A stretch of 64,000 nt of DNA from Salibacterium salarium (GTDB lineage Bacteria; Bacillota; Bacilli; Bacillales; Marinococcaceae). Positions within the stretch are counted from its first letter, which is position 1. Every line of letters begins with the position of its first letter. Below the pieces are notes generated by a model, which was not told the origin of the DNA, made no database searches, and saw only the letters and a list, made by a program, of their open reading frames with translations. This document shows, in pieces, positions 9,780 to 19,250 of the stretch. Where the stretch lies: positions 434,001 through 498,000 of the forward strand of contig NZ_JAUSUM010000002.1 in the NCBI RefSeq assembly GCF_030813635.1, in the 5' to 3' direction. The position numbers were made by a program, and so were the translations under genes.

Positions 9780-10210
9780 TGAGTGAAGAGGTTTATTCAA
9801 AAAATGAAGTGCTTGATAAAGCAAGAGAGTTAGGGAAACTTATTTCTGAAACAGAGGAAGTAGATTTTTTTAAACGTGCTGAATCTCAAATTAATAGAAA
9901 TGTGCGTGTGCAGGAACTGATTCAAATGATAAAAAATAAACAAAAAGAAGCTGTAAACCTGCAACATTACGAAAAACAAGAAGCATTGAAAAAAGCAGAA
10001 AAAGAACTTGAGGATCTCAACAATGAAATAGAAAGTATTCCTATTGTCCAAGAGTTCCAACAAAGTCAAAAAGATGTGAACCAGCTATTGCAGCTTGTAT
10101 CCACTACTATCTCTAACACAGTGACCGATGAAATTATTGAGTCAACAGGCGGGGATAAACTAAATGGAACAACGGATAAAAGTCCGTTCATGGATATTAA
10201 AAATGGCTGA
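9776..10210 (+). CDS. ricA: RicA/YmcA family regulator of RNA maturation
   Basis: Subunit of the RicA-RicF-RicT (YmcA-YlbF-YaaT) complex, which in B. subtilis modulates RNase Y-dependent mRNA processing and promotes sporulation, competence and biofilm formation. The 144-residue protein is helical and clearly homologous ([42 protein letters not shown]). The start codon overlaps the miaB stop, and GAGG lies 6-8 bases upstream. The whole protein contains no cysteine, although the B. subtilis protein has a C-terminal cysteine implicated in Fe-S cluster binding. rny, the functional partner, is 5 kb upstream. Confidence 0.92.
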   Translation: MMSEEVYSKNEVLDKARELGKLISETEEVDFFKRAESQINRNVRVQELIQMIKNKQKEAVNLQHYEKQEALKKAEKELEDLNNEIESIPIVQEFQQSQKDVNQLLQLVSTTISNTVTDEIIESTGGDKLNGTTDKSPFMDIKNG

Positions 10211-10229
10211 GGCTATATAATCTAACGAA

Positions 10230-10266
10230 TTCCTCTGGTTGTAATAAAACAGCCAGAGGAATTTTT
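10230..10266 (+). terminator. Terminator of miaB-ricA
   Basis: TTCCTCTGGttgtaataaaacaGCCAGAGGAA followed by TTTTT. Confidence 0.85.
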
Positions 10267-10526
10267 ACGCATTGATAAAATTTCACGTACTGTATTTATA
10301 TATTAAAATCATATAATAAATGAACAAATAAAATGGGCAACTTAGACGGTTGTCTTGCATATAGTTAAACAAGAACGATAGTGAATGTTTTCAAATCGGA
10401 ATGCATTCGTATAATTCACTGTGAGACGAATAGTTTTAATAGTGAACAGTATAGGAAGATCTTCGGCTTTAACTATGAGTTTTCGGTAGCTAGCCGAGCT
10501 TTTCTAATTAAAAAGGAGGGTAATAC
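10267..10526 (+). other. Intergenic region ahead of cotE
   Basis: 260 bases without a credible gene; the small ORF starting at 10381 lacks an RBS and runs into cotE. GCATATA near 10355 with GATAGTGAAT 14 bases later resembles a sigma-E promoter weakly. A CGGCT ... AGCCG hairpin followed by TTTT (about 10460-10506) lies just ahead of the cotE RBS and could be an attenuator. Both are tentative. Confidence 0.3.
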
Positions 10527-11093
10527 ATGCCGTCGGAAAATGATGCTAGATATCGTGAGATTGTAACAAAAGCAGTGTGTGGGAAAGGGAAAAAGAATTG
10601 CAAAGATACCCATTTTATTAAGCCGCCTCAAAAGCCATCGAGTATTCTTGGCTGCTGGATTATTAATCATGAGTATGAAGCAGATCGAAAAGGTGATTCT
10701 GTTGAAGTAATTGGAAGCTATGACGTTAATGTTTGGTACTCATATGACGACAATACGAAAACAGACGTCATCACCGACAATGTTTCTTATACTGAAGTCG
10801 TCCCATTGAAGATGAAACAAAAAGAATTAATTGGAGATGAAGTAGACGTTATCGCTCGTGCTATCAAGCAGCCGAATACGTTGGAAGCATCTATCGGAGA
10901 AAAGGGAAAAGAAGTAGAAGTAGAAGTGGAAAAAGAATTTTCAGCAGAAATTGTTGGAGAAACAAAAGTTTGTATTCAAATACATCCGGATGCTGAAGAC
11001 GACGATTATAAAAATGTGAAGTGGGAAGAACAGGTATCTGAAGAAGAATTGAAAAAAATTGATACCGACTTTTTAGAAGATAAAAATCAATAA
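10527..11093 (+). CDS. cotE: Outer spore coat morphogenetic protein CotE
   Basis: Directs assembly of the outer spore coat on the forespore surface from the mother cell. The 188-residue protein matches CotE through REIVTKAVCGKGKK, PSSILGCWIINH, DVNVWYSYDDNTKT and VGETKVCIQ, and ends in a highly acidic region like the family. The start ATG 10527 has AAGGAGGG 9 bases upstream. Gene order miaB-ricA-cotE-mutS is the Bacillus order. Expression would be expected under mother-cell sigma factors, but no promoter could be assigned firmly. Confidence 0.95.
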   Translation: MPSENDARYREIVTKAVCGKGKKNCKDTHFIKPPQKPSSILGCWIINHEYEADRKGDSVEVIGSYDVNVWYSYDDNTKTDVITDNVSYTEVVPLKMKQKELIGDEVDVIARAIKQPNTLEASIGEKGKEVEVEVEKEFSAEIVGETKVCIQIHPDAEDDDYKNVKWEEQVSEEELKKIDTDFLEDKNQ

Positions 11094-11104
11094 TATTCAT
11101 TCTT

Positions 11105-11137
11105 GCCTGGCTCAAATGATGAGTCGGGCTTTTCCTA
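11105..11137 (+). terminator. Terminator of cotE
   Basis: GCCTGGCTC-aaatgat-GAGTCGGGC followed by TTTTCC, 12 bases after the stop. Confidence 0.75.
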
Positions 11138-11196
11138 TATATTGCAGGCGTATGATATAATAACAAGATACATAACGAGTAGTGGAGGAATCAATT

Positions 11197-13835
11197 TTGT
11201 CAGAAGAAACGCCGATGATGAAGCAATATAAACAAATAAAATCCGAATATGAAGACACTTTTTTATTTTATCGGCTTGGTGACTTTTATGAACTCTTTTT
11301 CGATGATGCTATTAAAGCCGCACAAGAATTAGAAATTACACTTACGAGAAGAGGAAGCAAAAATGAGCAGCACATTCCTATGTGCGGTGTACCGTATCAT
11401 TCAGCCGAGCATTATATATCGACGCTGATTGAAAGAGGATTTAAGATAGCCATTTGTGAGCAGGTCGAGGATCCAAAAACAGCTAAGGGTGTCGTCAAAC
11501 GAGAGGTTGTTCAAATAGTTACACCTGGAACAGTGATGGAAGGAAAATCAATACAGGAAAAAGAGAACAATTTCATTGCTGCACTGTATCCTTTTTCAGG
11601 TCAAAGTGCTGCATTTGTAAAGGCCGATTTAACGACCGGAGAAACAACAGGTGCGGTTTTGAATGAAGATATTATTGAATGGAAGCGTGAAATACTGCGA
11701 TCTGACATTAAAGAACTTGTCGTTCCATCTTTTTTTGAAGGCGAGGAACTAGCTATGTCGTCCATCGTTTTTTCAGAAGAAGATGACACAGAATTACAGT
11801 CGGAATTTAAACAATTAATAACCGGTAACGTTGATAAAAGATTAGAAACAGCATTTGCGATTTTGACAAATTACTTTAAACGCACCCAAAAAAGGGCGCT
11901 GGCTCACTTACAACCGTTACATGTTTACAATCCAAATGAGCGCATGCAGTTAGATTTACATTCACGCAGGAATTTGGAATTAACAGAAACAATGATGGAA
12001 AATAAAAAAAGGGCTCATTACTATGGCTGATGGATCAAACCGTAACTGCGATGGGTGGCAGGCTTGTGAAAAAATGGATAGAAGAGCCGCTATTGAACAC
12101 AACCGATATTAATAACCGTCATTCCCTCGTGCAGTCCCTTTTGGATCATTATTTTGAAAGAGAAGAGTTAAGAGATCGGCTTCGTCACGTATATGATTTA
12201 GAGCGGCTTGCGGGAAAAACTTCTTATGGAAACGTTAACGCGCGGGAATTAGTTCAGTTGCGACGTTCACTGCAAGAACTCCCGGATTTGTTTCAGCTCT
12301 TAGAAAAACTGAACAATTCATACGTAGAAGAGTTAACCGAGCGGGCTGATGACTTTACCGAACTGCGTCAATTATTAGAAGAAAGTTTGACCGATGATCC
12401 GCCAATCTCTATTACAGAAGGTGGTCTAATAAAGACGGGTTATAATGCCAAACTTGACGAATATAAAGAAGCAAGCAGAAATGGGAAAGAGTGGATTTCA
12501 AGACTCGAACAAGAAGAACGAGAAGAGACAGGAATTAAATCGTTAAAAGTCGGTTTTAACCGGGTGTTTGGTTATTATATTGAAGTAACTAAAGCAAATA
12601 TTCCTTTTCTGCCAGAAGGGCGTTACGAGCGTAAACAAACACTTACAAACGCTGAACGTTATGTCACTCCGGAGTTGAAAGAGAAAGAATCTCTCATTTT
12701 AGGGGCTGAAGAGCATAGCACTCAATTAGAATATCAACTATTTTTAGAAATAAGAGAGAAAGTGAAATCGTACTTGTATCCCCTTCAGCATACAGCTCGC
12801 ATTGTTAGTGAAATAGATGTACTGCAAGGATTTTCCCTTGTGAGTGAGCGCCATCAATATGTTCGCCCTGAATTTTCTCAAGAACACACACTTTCGATTC
12901 GAGAAGGACGGCATCCTGTAGTTGAGCAAGTATTAGACCGCGGGGATTATGTCGCAAATGATATTGATTTGGATAGCAATCAGCAGATGCTATTAATTAC
13001 GGGTCCTAATATGGCAGGAAAAAGTACGTATATGCGTCAAATAGCACTTATCTCTATTATGGCACAATCAGGCTGTTTTGTACCGGCACTTTCTGCCAAT
13101 TTACCTGTATTTGATCAAGTGTTCACGCGGATTGGAGCAGCGGATGATTTGTCTTCAGGTCAAAGTACTTTTATGGTTGAAATGTTGGAGACTAGACAAG
13201 CACTCTCATTGGCAACACCAGACAGTTTAATTCTTTTAGATGAAATAGGCCGTGGTACATCAACGTATGACGGTATGGCACTAGCTCAATCTATTGTCGA
13301 GTATATTCACAATGAGGTTGGTGCAAAAACTCTGTTTTCAACGCATTACCATGAGTTAACTTCGTTGTCCAATACCTTGGATAAGTTAAAAAATGTTCAT
13401 GTACGTGCTGTCGAAGAAAATGGAGAAATAGTGTTTTTGCATAAGGTAGAACAAGGAAAAGCAGATCGAAGTTATGGTATTTACGTTGCAAAGCTTGCTG
13501 ATTTGCCAAAAGACGTTCTCGAACGGGCCGAGACATTGCTTCATCAGTTTGAATCGAGTAATAGTTCGGCTAGAGATACCGTTACCGTTGAAAAAGAGGA
13601 GCATTTGTCTTCTAGTCAGGTGGAAAATACTATTCCGACGTCTATACAAAAACACGAAGAACAACCGGAACAATTAGCTTTGTTTCAACCCGAAGAACAA
13701 TATTCTCACGAGGACAACGTGACAAAAGAAACAGAAACGATTATCAAAGATCTAAAACAAACGGATATTTTACGTATGTCACCAATTGAAGCTTTGGAAA
13801 CTTTATATAAATATCAACAAAAATTACGATCATAA
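11197..13835 (+). pseudogene. mutS: DNA mismatch repair protein MutS, interrupted by a one-base frameshift
   Basis: Mismatch-recognition ATPase of post-replicative repair. The first frame (TTG 11197 to stop 12030, 277 residues) holds the mismatch-binding FYE in FYRLGDFYELFF. The second frame (to 13835, about 600 residues) holds the clamp and ATPase domains with GPNMAGKST, DEIGRGTSTYDG and STHYHELT, and a C-terminal beta-clamp motif QLALF. Together they equal a full MutS of about 878 residues. The reading frame breaks at A7G3 (12004-12013): removing one base restores KKGSLLWLMDQ, the normal sequence, and the ATG at 12030 has no RBS. This is a real mutator lesion, a sequencing error, or slippage-dependent expression. 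GGAGG precedes the TTG start. mutL follows after 15 bases. Confidence 0.9.
12004..12013 (+). other. A7G3 homopolymer tract at the mutS frameshift
   Basis: Seven A then three G. The upstream frame reads AAA AAA AGG and ends at TGA 12028-12030. A shift of -1 here joins the two mutS frames exactly within a conserved segment. Confidence 0.85.
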
Positions 13836-13850
13836 AAGGGGGATCGAGTA

Positions 13851-15716
13851 ATGGCAGCGATAAAAAAACTTTCGGATGAATTATCAAATAAAATCGCAGC
13901 CGGGGAAGTCGTCGAACGCCCTGCGTCTATTGTCAAAGAATTAATTGAAAATGCAATAGATGCAAATAGCACCAGAATCGATATTCAAATTGAAGAAGGC
14001 GGATTATCTAAAATACGGGTTGTTGATAACGGAAGCGGGATGGAAAAAGAAGATGCCAAAATCGCATTTTTAAGACATGCAACGAGTAAAATACAAACGG
14101 AAAAAGACTTATTTAAAATAGCGACACTTGGTTTTCGCGGAGAAGCACTCCCGAGTATCGCTGCAGTCTCCAATTTAGAACTCGAAACAGGGACCGGTCA
14201 AGATGCTGGAACGTTAATTCGATATCAAGGAGGAAAACGAATCACTTTTGCGTCTGCGAAAGGTAGAAAAGGGACGGAAATAACGGTACGAGATTTGTTC
14301 TTTAACACACCAGCTCGGTTAAAATATTTGAAGACGATAAACACTGAAATTGGTAATATCAGTGATATTGTGAACCGTCTAGCCCTTGCTAATCCCTCCA
14401 TATCCTTTAGATTGTCACATAACGACAGGCAGTTATTATTTACAAATGGCAACGGAGATATTCAAGCCGTTCTAGCTGGTATTTACGGTCGTCAAACTGC
14501 TAGCCAATTTTTAAAAATAAATAATCAATCGATGGATTATAAAGTAGAAGGTTATGTTGCAAAACCAGAAATAAACCGAGCCTCACGTCAATACATTTCC
14601 ACCTTTATAAATGGCAGGTATGTGAGACATTATCCGCTAGTTAAAGCGATTGAAAATGCGTACCATACTTTGCTTCCAATTGGACGACATCCATTAGTTG
14701 TATTACACATCCAAATGGACCCAGTATTAATCGATGTTAACGTCCACCCGGCTAAACTAGAAGTTCGTATAAGTAAAGAAAAAGAATTGTTGAATATAAT
14801 TGAAGAAGCAATAAGGACACAACTTACACAAGTAACATTAATTCCCGATGTTGATCAGTCGCGAACAAAACGACAAGTAACAGAACAAGTACCATTACAT
14901 TTTGAACAACGAACGGCTTCATCTGAAAGACCGGAAGATTACCCAGTAAGTCAACAATTTTATGATACATCGGTTTCAACAAGCGCCCAACAACGGGAAC
15001 CTTTACAAAATGTCACGAAAGAATCTTCACCAGCTGTGTCGTCAGAGCAGGAATATAACAGTTATCAAGATGATAGTGAGACTTTTGACGATGAATTAAC
15101 GAATTCACCAGGTGTCGAACAATCAACACAAGATCGAGTACCAACGTTGGAACCGATTGGACAAATGCATGGGACTTATATTTTGACCCAAAACGAAAAA
15201 GGACTTTATATTATTGATCAACATGCTGCCCAAGAACGAATTTATTATGAATTTTATCGTGACAAAATTGGAGAAACGAACTCTCAAACCCAAGATTTAA
15301 TTATTCCGTTAACGCTGGAGTTATCGCCAGAAGAGGATATGATTGTCCAATCGTATCAGAAGGAACTTGCAGAGGTAGGGGTTTTCTTAGAGCCATTCGG
15401 TTACCGCACTTATCGAGTGACCACTTATCCTGCCTGGTTTCCTAGTGGAGAAGAAGAAAGTACGATTAGGGAACTGTTAGAGCAATTAATGTTGGATAAA
15501 AAAATAAGTATTTCAAAACTAAGAGAAGATGCTGCCATACTCATGTCTTGTAAAGCAGCTATTAAAGCTAATCGTCATTTACGTGAAGATGAAATGATAT
15601 CTTTAATTGAAAGTCTTCGTAAATGCGACATTCCCTTCACTTGTCCGCACGGCAGACCGATTATTATCCATTTTTCCAGTTATGACATGGAAAAAATGTT
15701 CAAACGGATTATGTAA
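13851..15716 (+). CDS. mutL: DNA mismatch repair protein MutL
   Basis: GHKL ATPase that links MutS to nicking and strand removal. The 621-residue protein has N-terminal motifs [26 protein letters not shown] and [16 protein letters not shown] variable acidic linker spans about residues 340-430. The C-terminal endonuclease domain has the metal-binding [12 protein letters not shown] and the CPHGRP block, as in MutL of bacteria lacking MutH. AAGGGGGATCG precedes ATG 13851. It is intact, unlike mutS directly upstream, and is likely cotranscribed with it. Confidence 0.96.
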   Translation: MAAIKKLSDELSNKIAAGEVVERPASIVKELIENAIDANSTRIDIQIEEGGLSKIRVVDNGSGMEKEDAKIAFLRHATSKIQTEKDLFKIATLGFRGEALPSIAAVSNLELETGTGQDAGTLIRYQGGKRITFASAKGRKGTEITVRDLFFNTPARLKYLKTINTEIGNISDIVNRLALANPSISFRLSHNDRQLLFTNGNGDIQAVLAGIYGRQTASQFLKINNQSMDYKVEGYVAKPEINRASRQYISTFINGRYVRHYPLVKAIENAYHTLLPIGRHPLVVLHIQMDPVLIDVNVHPAKLEVRISKEKELLNIIEEAIRTQLTQVTLIPDVDQSRTKRQVTEQVPLHFEQRTASSERPEDYPVSQQFYDTSVSTSAQQREPLQNVTKESSPAVSSEQEYNSYQDDSETFDDELTNSPGVEQSTQDRVPTLEPIGQMHGTYILTQNEKGLYIIDQHAAQERIYYEFYRDKIGETNSQTQDLIIPLTLELSPEEDMIVQSYQKELAEVGVFLEPFGYRTYRVTTYPAWFPSGEEESTIRELLEQLMLDKKISISKLREDAAILMSCKAAIKANRHLREDEMISLIESLRKCDIPFTCPHGRPIIIHFSSYDMEKMFKRIM

Positions 15717-15826
15717 AAGGAAATGCGTCCATAAAAATGTTCGAATCTTCGTCACATTTTCGGGAAAAATGATAAAGAGCGTCATGTTAAAATGAAACCA
15801 AAAGTTTTTGGAAGGGAAGTTTGTAC

Positions 15827-15934
15827 ATGACTGCCTTAGATCTTATTATCGTTTTAAGTGTGGCTGGTTTTGCTATCTTTATAAGTATCATAATGGCCAT
15901 CTTCTTATTAAAACAATCACAATCCGACCACTAA
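15827..15934 (+). CDS. Small single-pass membrane protein (35 aa), unknown
   Basis: ATG 15827 preceded by GAAGGGAAG opens a 35-codon frame. It encodes a hydrophobic segment of about 25 residues (LIIVLSVAGFAIFISIIMAI and onward) and a short polar tail ending KQSQSDH. A terminator follows within 20 bases, which supports a real short transcription unit. No function can be assigned. It lies between mutL and the methyltransferase gene. Confidence 0.55.
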   Translation: MTALDLIIVLSVAGFAIFISIIMAIFLLKQSQSDH

Positions 15935-15948
15935 AAAACAAAAGTTTT

Positions 15949-15983
15949 TAATCCCTTTATATGCGTATAGAGGGATTTTTTAT
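15949..15983 (+). terminator. Terminator after the small membrane protein gene
   Basis: AATCCCTTTATATG-CG-TATAGAGGGATT hairpin followed by TTTTTATA. Confidence 0.8.
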
Positions 15984-16071
15984 AAGATCAGAAAAGATTG
16001 TGCTGATGCTACGGGTGTTCTGGTCATACTTGAATATATTGGAGCACACCTGAAAGAAGAAAGGATAATAT

Positions 16072-16857
16072 ATGATTCTGACGACAGCGAAATCAAGCTC
16101 ATACGAAGAGAAGGAAGAAGCAAATCGATTGGCTGATAAATGGAATCTCCGTTTTGAACCGAGAAAAAAGAGGTCGTTAAATAAATGGATGAATGAAACG
16201 AATGAATCTATATATGTTATAGGAAATAAACAAGATAAACTATACCATCCTGATGCTACTCAACCATTTATGTTTCATCCAAGTATGGCTTGGATTCGAT
16301 TTCAACGTCTTCAACAAGGCGGTACTGACCCGATGATTGAAGCGATGCAATTACACGTTGGTATGTCATGTCTTGATGCAACGATGGGACTAGGCTCAGA
16401 TAGTGTTCTTATGAGTGCAGTAGCAGGGAAACAAGGAAAAGTGGCAGCTATTGAATCACATCCGTATATTGCTCATCTAGTTAGGAAAGGCTTGAATCAT
16501 TGGGAGGAAGATGATGAAGCATTTAATAAAGCAATGAGGAGGATTAATGTAAGAACAGGAGAACATCTTGATTTATTACATAAACTGCCGGACAATAGTT
16601 ATGATATCATTTATTTTGATCCAATGTTTGAGCAACCAGTCTTGAATTCGGTTCATTTAGGACCATTACGAAAGTTTGCGGTGAACGAATCGCTGAAAAA
16701 AGAAGCTATTCAAGCAGCAATCAGGGTAGCTAAAAAACGCGTGGTTGTAAAATGTTCAAACCTTTATGAGGATCTTGCTTCGTTTGGTTTTATGTTCAGT
16801 CGCAGAAAAGGGGCTTCCTTTTCTTATGCTGTTTTTCGAAAAGGAGAAGAGGGATGA
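16072..16857 (+). CDS. Class I SAM-dependent methyltransferase, RsmJ-like
   Basis: Probable RNA (or small-molecule) methyltransferase of 261 residues. The SAM-binding motif I is CLDATMGLGSDSVLMS, then an acidic residue in AAIESHPYIAHLV, and the catalytic-type block YDIIYFDPMFEQPV, the YxDPMFP-like motif of the RsmJ family that makes m2G1516 in 16S rRNA of enterobacteria. Whether the substrate is the same in Firmicutes is not known. The gene overlaps miaA by 4 bases, so translation is coupled and the products may both act on RNA modification. Confidence 0.8.
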   Translation: MILTTAKSSSYEEKEEANRLADKWNLRFEPRKKRSLNKWMNETNESIYVIGNKQDKLYHPDATQPFMFHPSMAWIRFQRLQQGGTDPMIEAMQLHVGMSCLDATMGLGSDSVLMSAVAGKQGKVAAIESHPYIAHLVRKGLNHWEEDDEAFNKAMRRINVRTGEHLDLLHKLPDNSYDIIYFDPMFEQPVLNSVHLGPLRKFAVNESLKKEAIQAAIRVAKKRVVVKCSNLYEDLASFGFMFSRRKGASFSYAVFRKGEEG

Positions 16858-17807
16858 GTAAAGATAAAGTGATTGTTATAGCAGGCCCTACAGCAGTGGG
16901 GAAGTCAGAAGTAGGAATGCAACTTGCCTCATATTTCAATGGGGAAATTATAAGTGGAGATTCTATGCAAATTTACAAAGGTCTTGATATAGGAACAGCA
17001 AAAGTATCAAAAGCAGAACGCAATCAGATTCCCCACCATTTTGTTGACGAATTAACGCCGTCTGATACTTATTCTGCTGCTGATTTTAAGCAAGCAGCAG
17101 CGGAGAAAATCAAAGAAATAAATAGTAAAGGAAAAGTTCCTTTTATCGTAGGCGGAACCGGGTTTTACATACGTGCGGTAACAAGAGACTTGGAATTTCA
17201 AGATGCACCATCTGATGCATCATTTCGCAAAAACATGGAAAATATTGTAGCAGAACAAGGTGTATCCGTTTTGCATGAACAATTGAAATCTGTGGATGAA
17301 GAGAGCGCTCGTGTCATTCACCCTCACAATGTAAAAAAAATAATTCGTGCCTTGGAAATTTATCACTTAACGGGACATACCAAACAGTCATTTACAGAAC
17401 AAGAAAATAAAGATTCACCATATGACCTTGTGATGATTGGTTTAACGATGGATAGGGACAACCTTTATGCTCGTATCAACCAACGAGTAGATGAGATGGT
17501 CGATAAGGGAATCATTGATGAAGCTAGGTGGTTGTTTGAAACATTCCCTCCCGAATCTCAGGCTGCACAAGCAATCGGTTATAAAGAGTTTTTTCCGTAT
17601 TTTAGAGGTGATTGTTCCATGGACTCGGCTGTTTCACAGTTGAAAAAAAATTCACGGCATTATGCCAAACGACAGCTCACTTGGTTTCGTAATAAAGAAG
17701 ATGTGGAATGGTTTGAAATGACATATGAAAATAAACATGAAAAAATACAAAAAATGATTCGGTTTATAGAAGGAAAATATTATATATCGTCGAATAGTAG
17801 TAATTAG
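16854..17807 (+). CDS. miaA: tRNA dimethylallyltransferase MiaA
   Basis: Transfers the dimethylallyl group from DMAPP to A37 of tRNAs reading UNN codons, the step before MiaB. The 317-residue protein shows the P-loop IAGPTAVGKSE, the conserved GDSMQIYKGLDIGTAK, VGGTGFYIRAV, and the C-terminal KRQLTWFRN. ATG 16854 overlaps the preceding stop; GAGAAGAGG serves as RBS. hfq follows after 25 bases, the conserved miaA-hfq order. Confidence 0.97.
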   Translation: MSKDKVIVIAGPTAVGKSEVGMQLASYFNGEIISGDSMQIYKGLDIGTAKVSKAERNQIPHHFVDELTPSDTYSAADFKQAAAEKIKEINSKGKVPFIVGGTGFYIRAVTRDLEFQDAPSDASFRKNMENIVAEQGVSVLHEQLKSVDEESARVIHPHNVKKIIRALEIYHLTGHTKQSFTEQENKDSPYDLVMIGLTMDRDNLYARINQRVDEMVDKGIIDEARWLFETFPPESQAAQAIGYKEFFPYFRGDCSMDSAVSQLKKNSRHYAKRQLTWFRNKEDVEWFEMTYENKHEKIQKMIRFIEGKYYISSNSSN

Positions 17808-17832
17808 AGAATGATGAGGGGGACGAATTGAA

Positions 17833-18087
17833 ATGAAACAGCCGGTAAATATTCAAGATCAATTTTTAAACACTTTACGTAAAGAAAAAATCCCTGTCAC
17901 CGTTTTTTTACTTAACGGTTTCCAATTGAGAGGCCATGTAAAAGCATTCGATAATTTTACGGTTGTATTGGACAGTGACGGGAAACAACAGTTGGTTTAC
18001 AAGCACGCAATCTCTACTTTCGCACCGCAACGTCAAATCTCAATACAGTTGGAACCAGATACTGAAAACGCATCAACGAAGACATAA
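17833..18087 (+). CDS. hfq: RNA chaperone Hfq
   Basis: Sm-like hexameric RNA-binding protein of 84 residues. The Sm1 region [20 protein letters not shown] and the Sm2 motif YKHAIST are present, with conserved QDQFLN at the proximal face and a short acidic tail after the Sm fold. ATGAGGGGG is the RBS, about 10 bases ahead of ATG 17833. It is the distal gene of a methyltransferase-miaA-hfq operon closed by a terminator. Confidence 0.97.
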   Translation: MKQPVNIQDQFLNTLRKEKIPVTVFLLNGFQLRGHVKAFDNFTVVLDSDGKQQLVYKHAISTFAPQRQISIQLEPDTENASTKT

Positions 18088-18116
18088 GTATATATTGTAT
18101 GTTGATAGGATTAATA

Positions 18117-18147
18117 AAAAGCTTTCGGTATAGACCGGAAGCTTTTC
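18117..18147. terminator. Bidirectional terminator between hfq and the recombinase gene
   Basis: AAAAAGCTTtCGGTatagACCGgAAGCTTTT has A/T runs on both sides and separates the two convergent genes. Confidence 0.85.
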
Positions 18148-18148
18148 C

Positions 18149-19126
18149 CTATTTTTGACTAATGTTTTCTACATATTCGATATATTTGTTCAGGGTAAGA
18201 ATAGTATTTAATCCAAGTTTCTCTTTCAATTGTTTTGTCGTGTACCCTTTTTCTAACGAACGAACAATAAAAGTATTACGAAAATGTCTTGCAGAAATAG
18301 AACGGTTAATACCAACCCGTTTTCTTTCTTCTCTTATCATCTTCTGAATGGCGATTTCTGTTAAATGTTTTGGCATATCTAATTCATAACTCCACCGATA
18401 AGTTTGACGTTGAAAGTCAAAAGCGACGAATAAAGGGTGGTGTTCCATAAACGGACGTATTACGGCAGGTATAGCCTGTAGATAATGATATAACAACGTT
18501 TGATCTTTTTTAGATAATGAAATGACACGGGGATTACCGGTGTTTTCGGAAATGGATAAATAGCCCTGCCCCTGATTAATATCTCCGATTGTTAACGATG
18601 ATAACTCATGTAACCTTAATCCATGATATAAAAACCAGTGTATGATGACCAAATTTCGAGGAGCAAGCATAGGTCTTGCGGCCTTTTGTTTATCAGATAG
18701 ACCGAGGTCAGATTGTATGCCGTCTATCAGCTTTTTTTCTTCTCCTCGTTTCAATAATTCATCAGCGTGTAATTCGTTCCATATAGAATCATCTAAAGAC
18801 AGAGAAGCCATCGGGTTTATATTCATCTTACCTGATGTTTTTAAAAAAGAAATATATTGTTTAAGAACTGTTTGTATTCTTTTTAATGTACGTATTTGAT
18901 ATTGTCTGTTTGATTCCAATATGTAAAAATATCCTTCTACAATATGCGGGGTGATGGAAGAGGTTTTACACACTGCATCTTCTCCCGAAGTTATTGCGAT
19001 ATACCGAAAGAAATCAGTTAAATCATATCGGTATCGAATAATGGTACTTTCCTTACGCCCGTGTGTCATCAAATGATTAAGGAATTTTTCAGCATCTGAA
19101 GGCAAATTAAAACCTAGTCTAGTCAT
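18149..19126 (-). CDS. Tyrosine-type site-specific recombinase (XerC/D-like)
   Basis: A 325-residue tyrosine recombinase. The N-terminal SAM-like core-binding domain covers about residues 10-110 (HGRKESTIIRYRYDLTDFF). The catalytic domain has the first arginine in YHGLRLHELS, HxxR in SARHFRNTF, and the nucleophile tyrosine in NKYIEYV near the C-terminus. The usual LGH before the tyrosine reads LGLN, so the third-position His/Trp is not evident. It is inserted convergently between hfq and spoVK. No att-like direct repeats or cargo genes were found, so it looks like a resident chromosomal gene rather than part of an integrated element. Its target is unknown. Confidence 0.85.
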   Translation of the reverse strand: MTRLGFNLPSDAEKFLNHLMTHGRKESTIIRYRYDLTDFFRYIAITSGEDAVCKTSSITPHIVEGYFYILESNRQYQIRTLKRIQTVLKQYISFLKTSGKMNINPMASLSLDDSIWNELHADELLKRGEEKKLIDGIQSDLGLSDKQKAARPMLAPRNLVIIHWFLYHGLRLHELSSLTIGDINQGQGYLSISENTGNPRVISLSKKDQTLLYHYLQAIPAVIRPFMEHHPLFVAFDFQRQTYRWSYELDMPKHLTEIAIQKMIREERKRVGINRSISARHFRNTFIVRSLEKGYTTKQLKEKLGLNTILTLNKYIEYVENISQK

Positions 19127-19250
19127 TAAAAGTCAGCCCTCTTTTCTACGAGGTTTTGATTTCATTATAGCAGATAGTGCAATCACCAATCAGCTCTTTG
19201 TGCGTATAATATGGGTAAAAGCCCGTATTCTTTAGAAAGAGGGGATTTCT

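Noticed and set aside
10381-10566. 61-codon ORF upstream of and overlapping cotE
   Set aside because: It has no RBS, overlaps the cotE start in another frame and has no recognisable sequence.
12004-12030. Programmed -1 frameshift in mutS as the favoured explanation
   Set aside because: The zero-frame codons do not make a tandem-slip heptamer, and MutS frameshifting is not a known mechanism; a lesion or error is at least as likely.
18149-19126. Prophage or genomic-island integrase
   Set aside because: No phage genes, tRNA target or flanking direct repeats were seen, and the flanking hfq and spoVK are in normal order.
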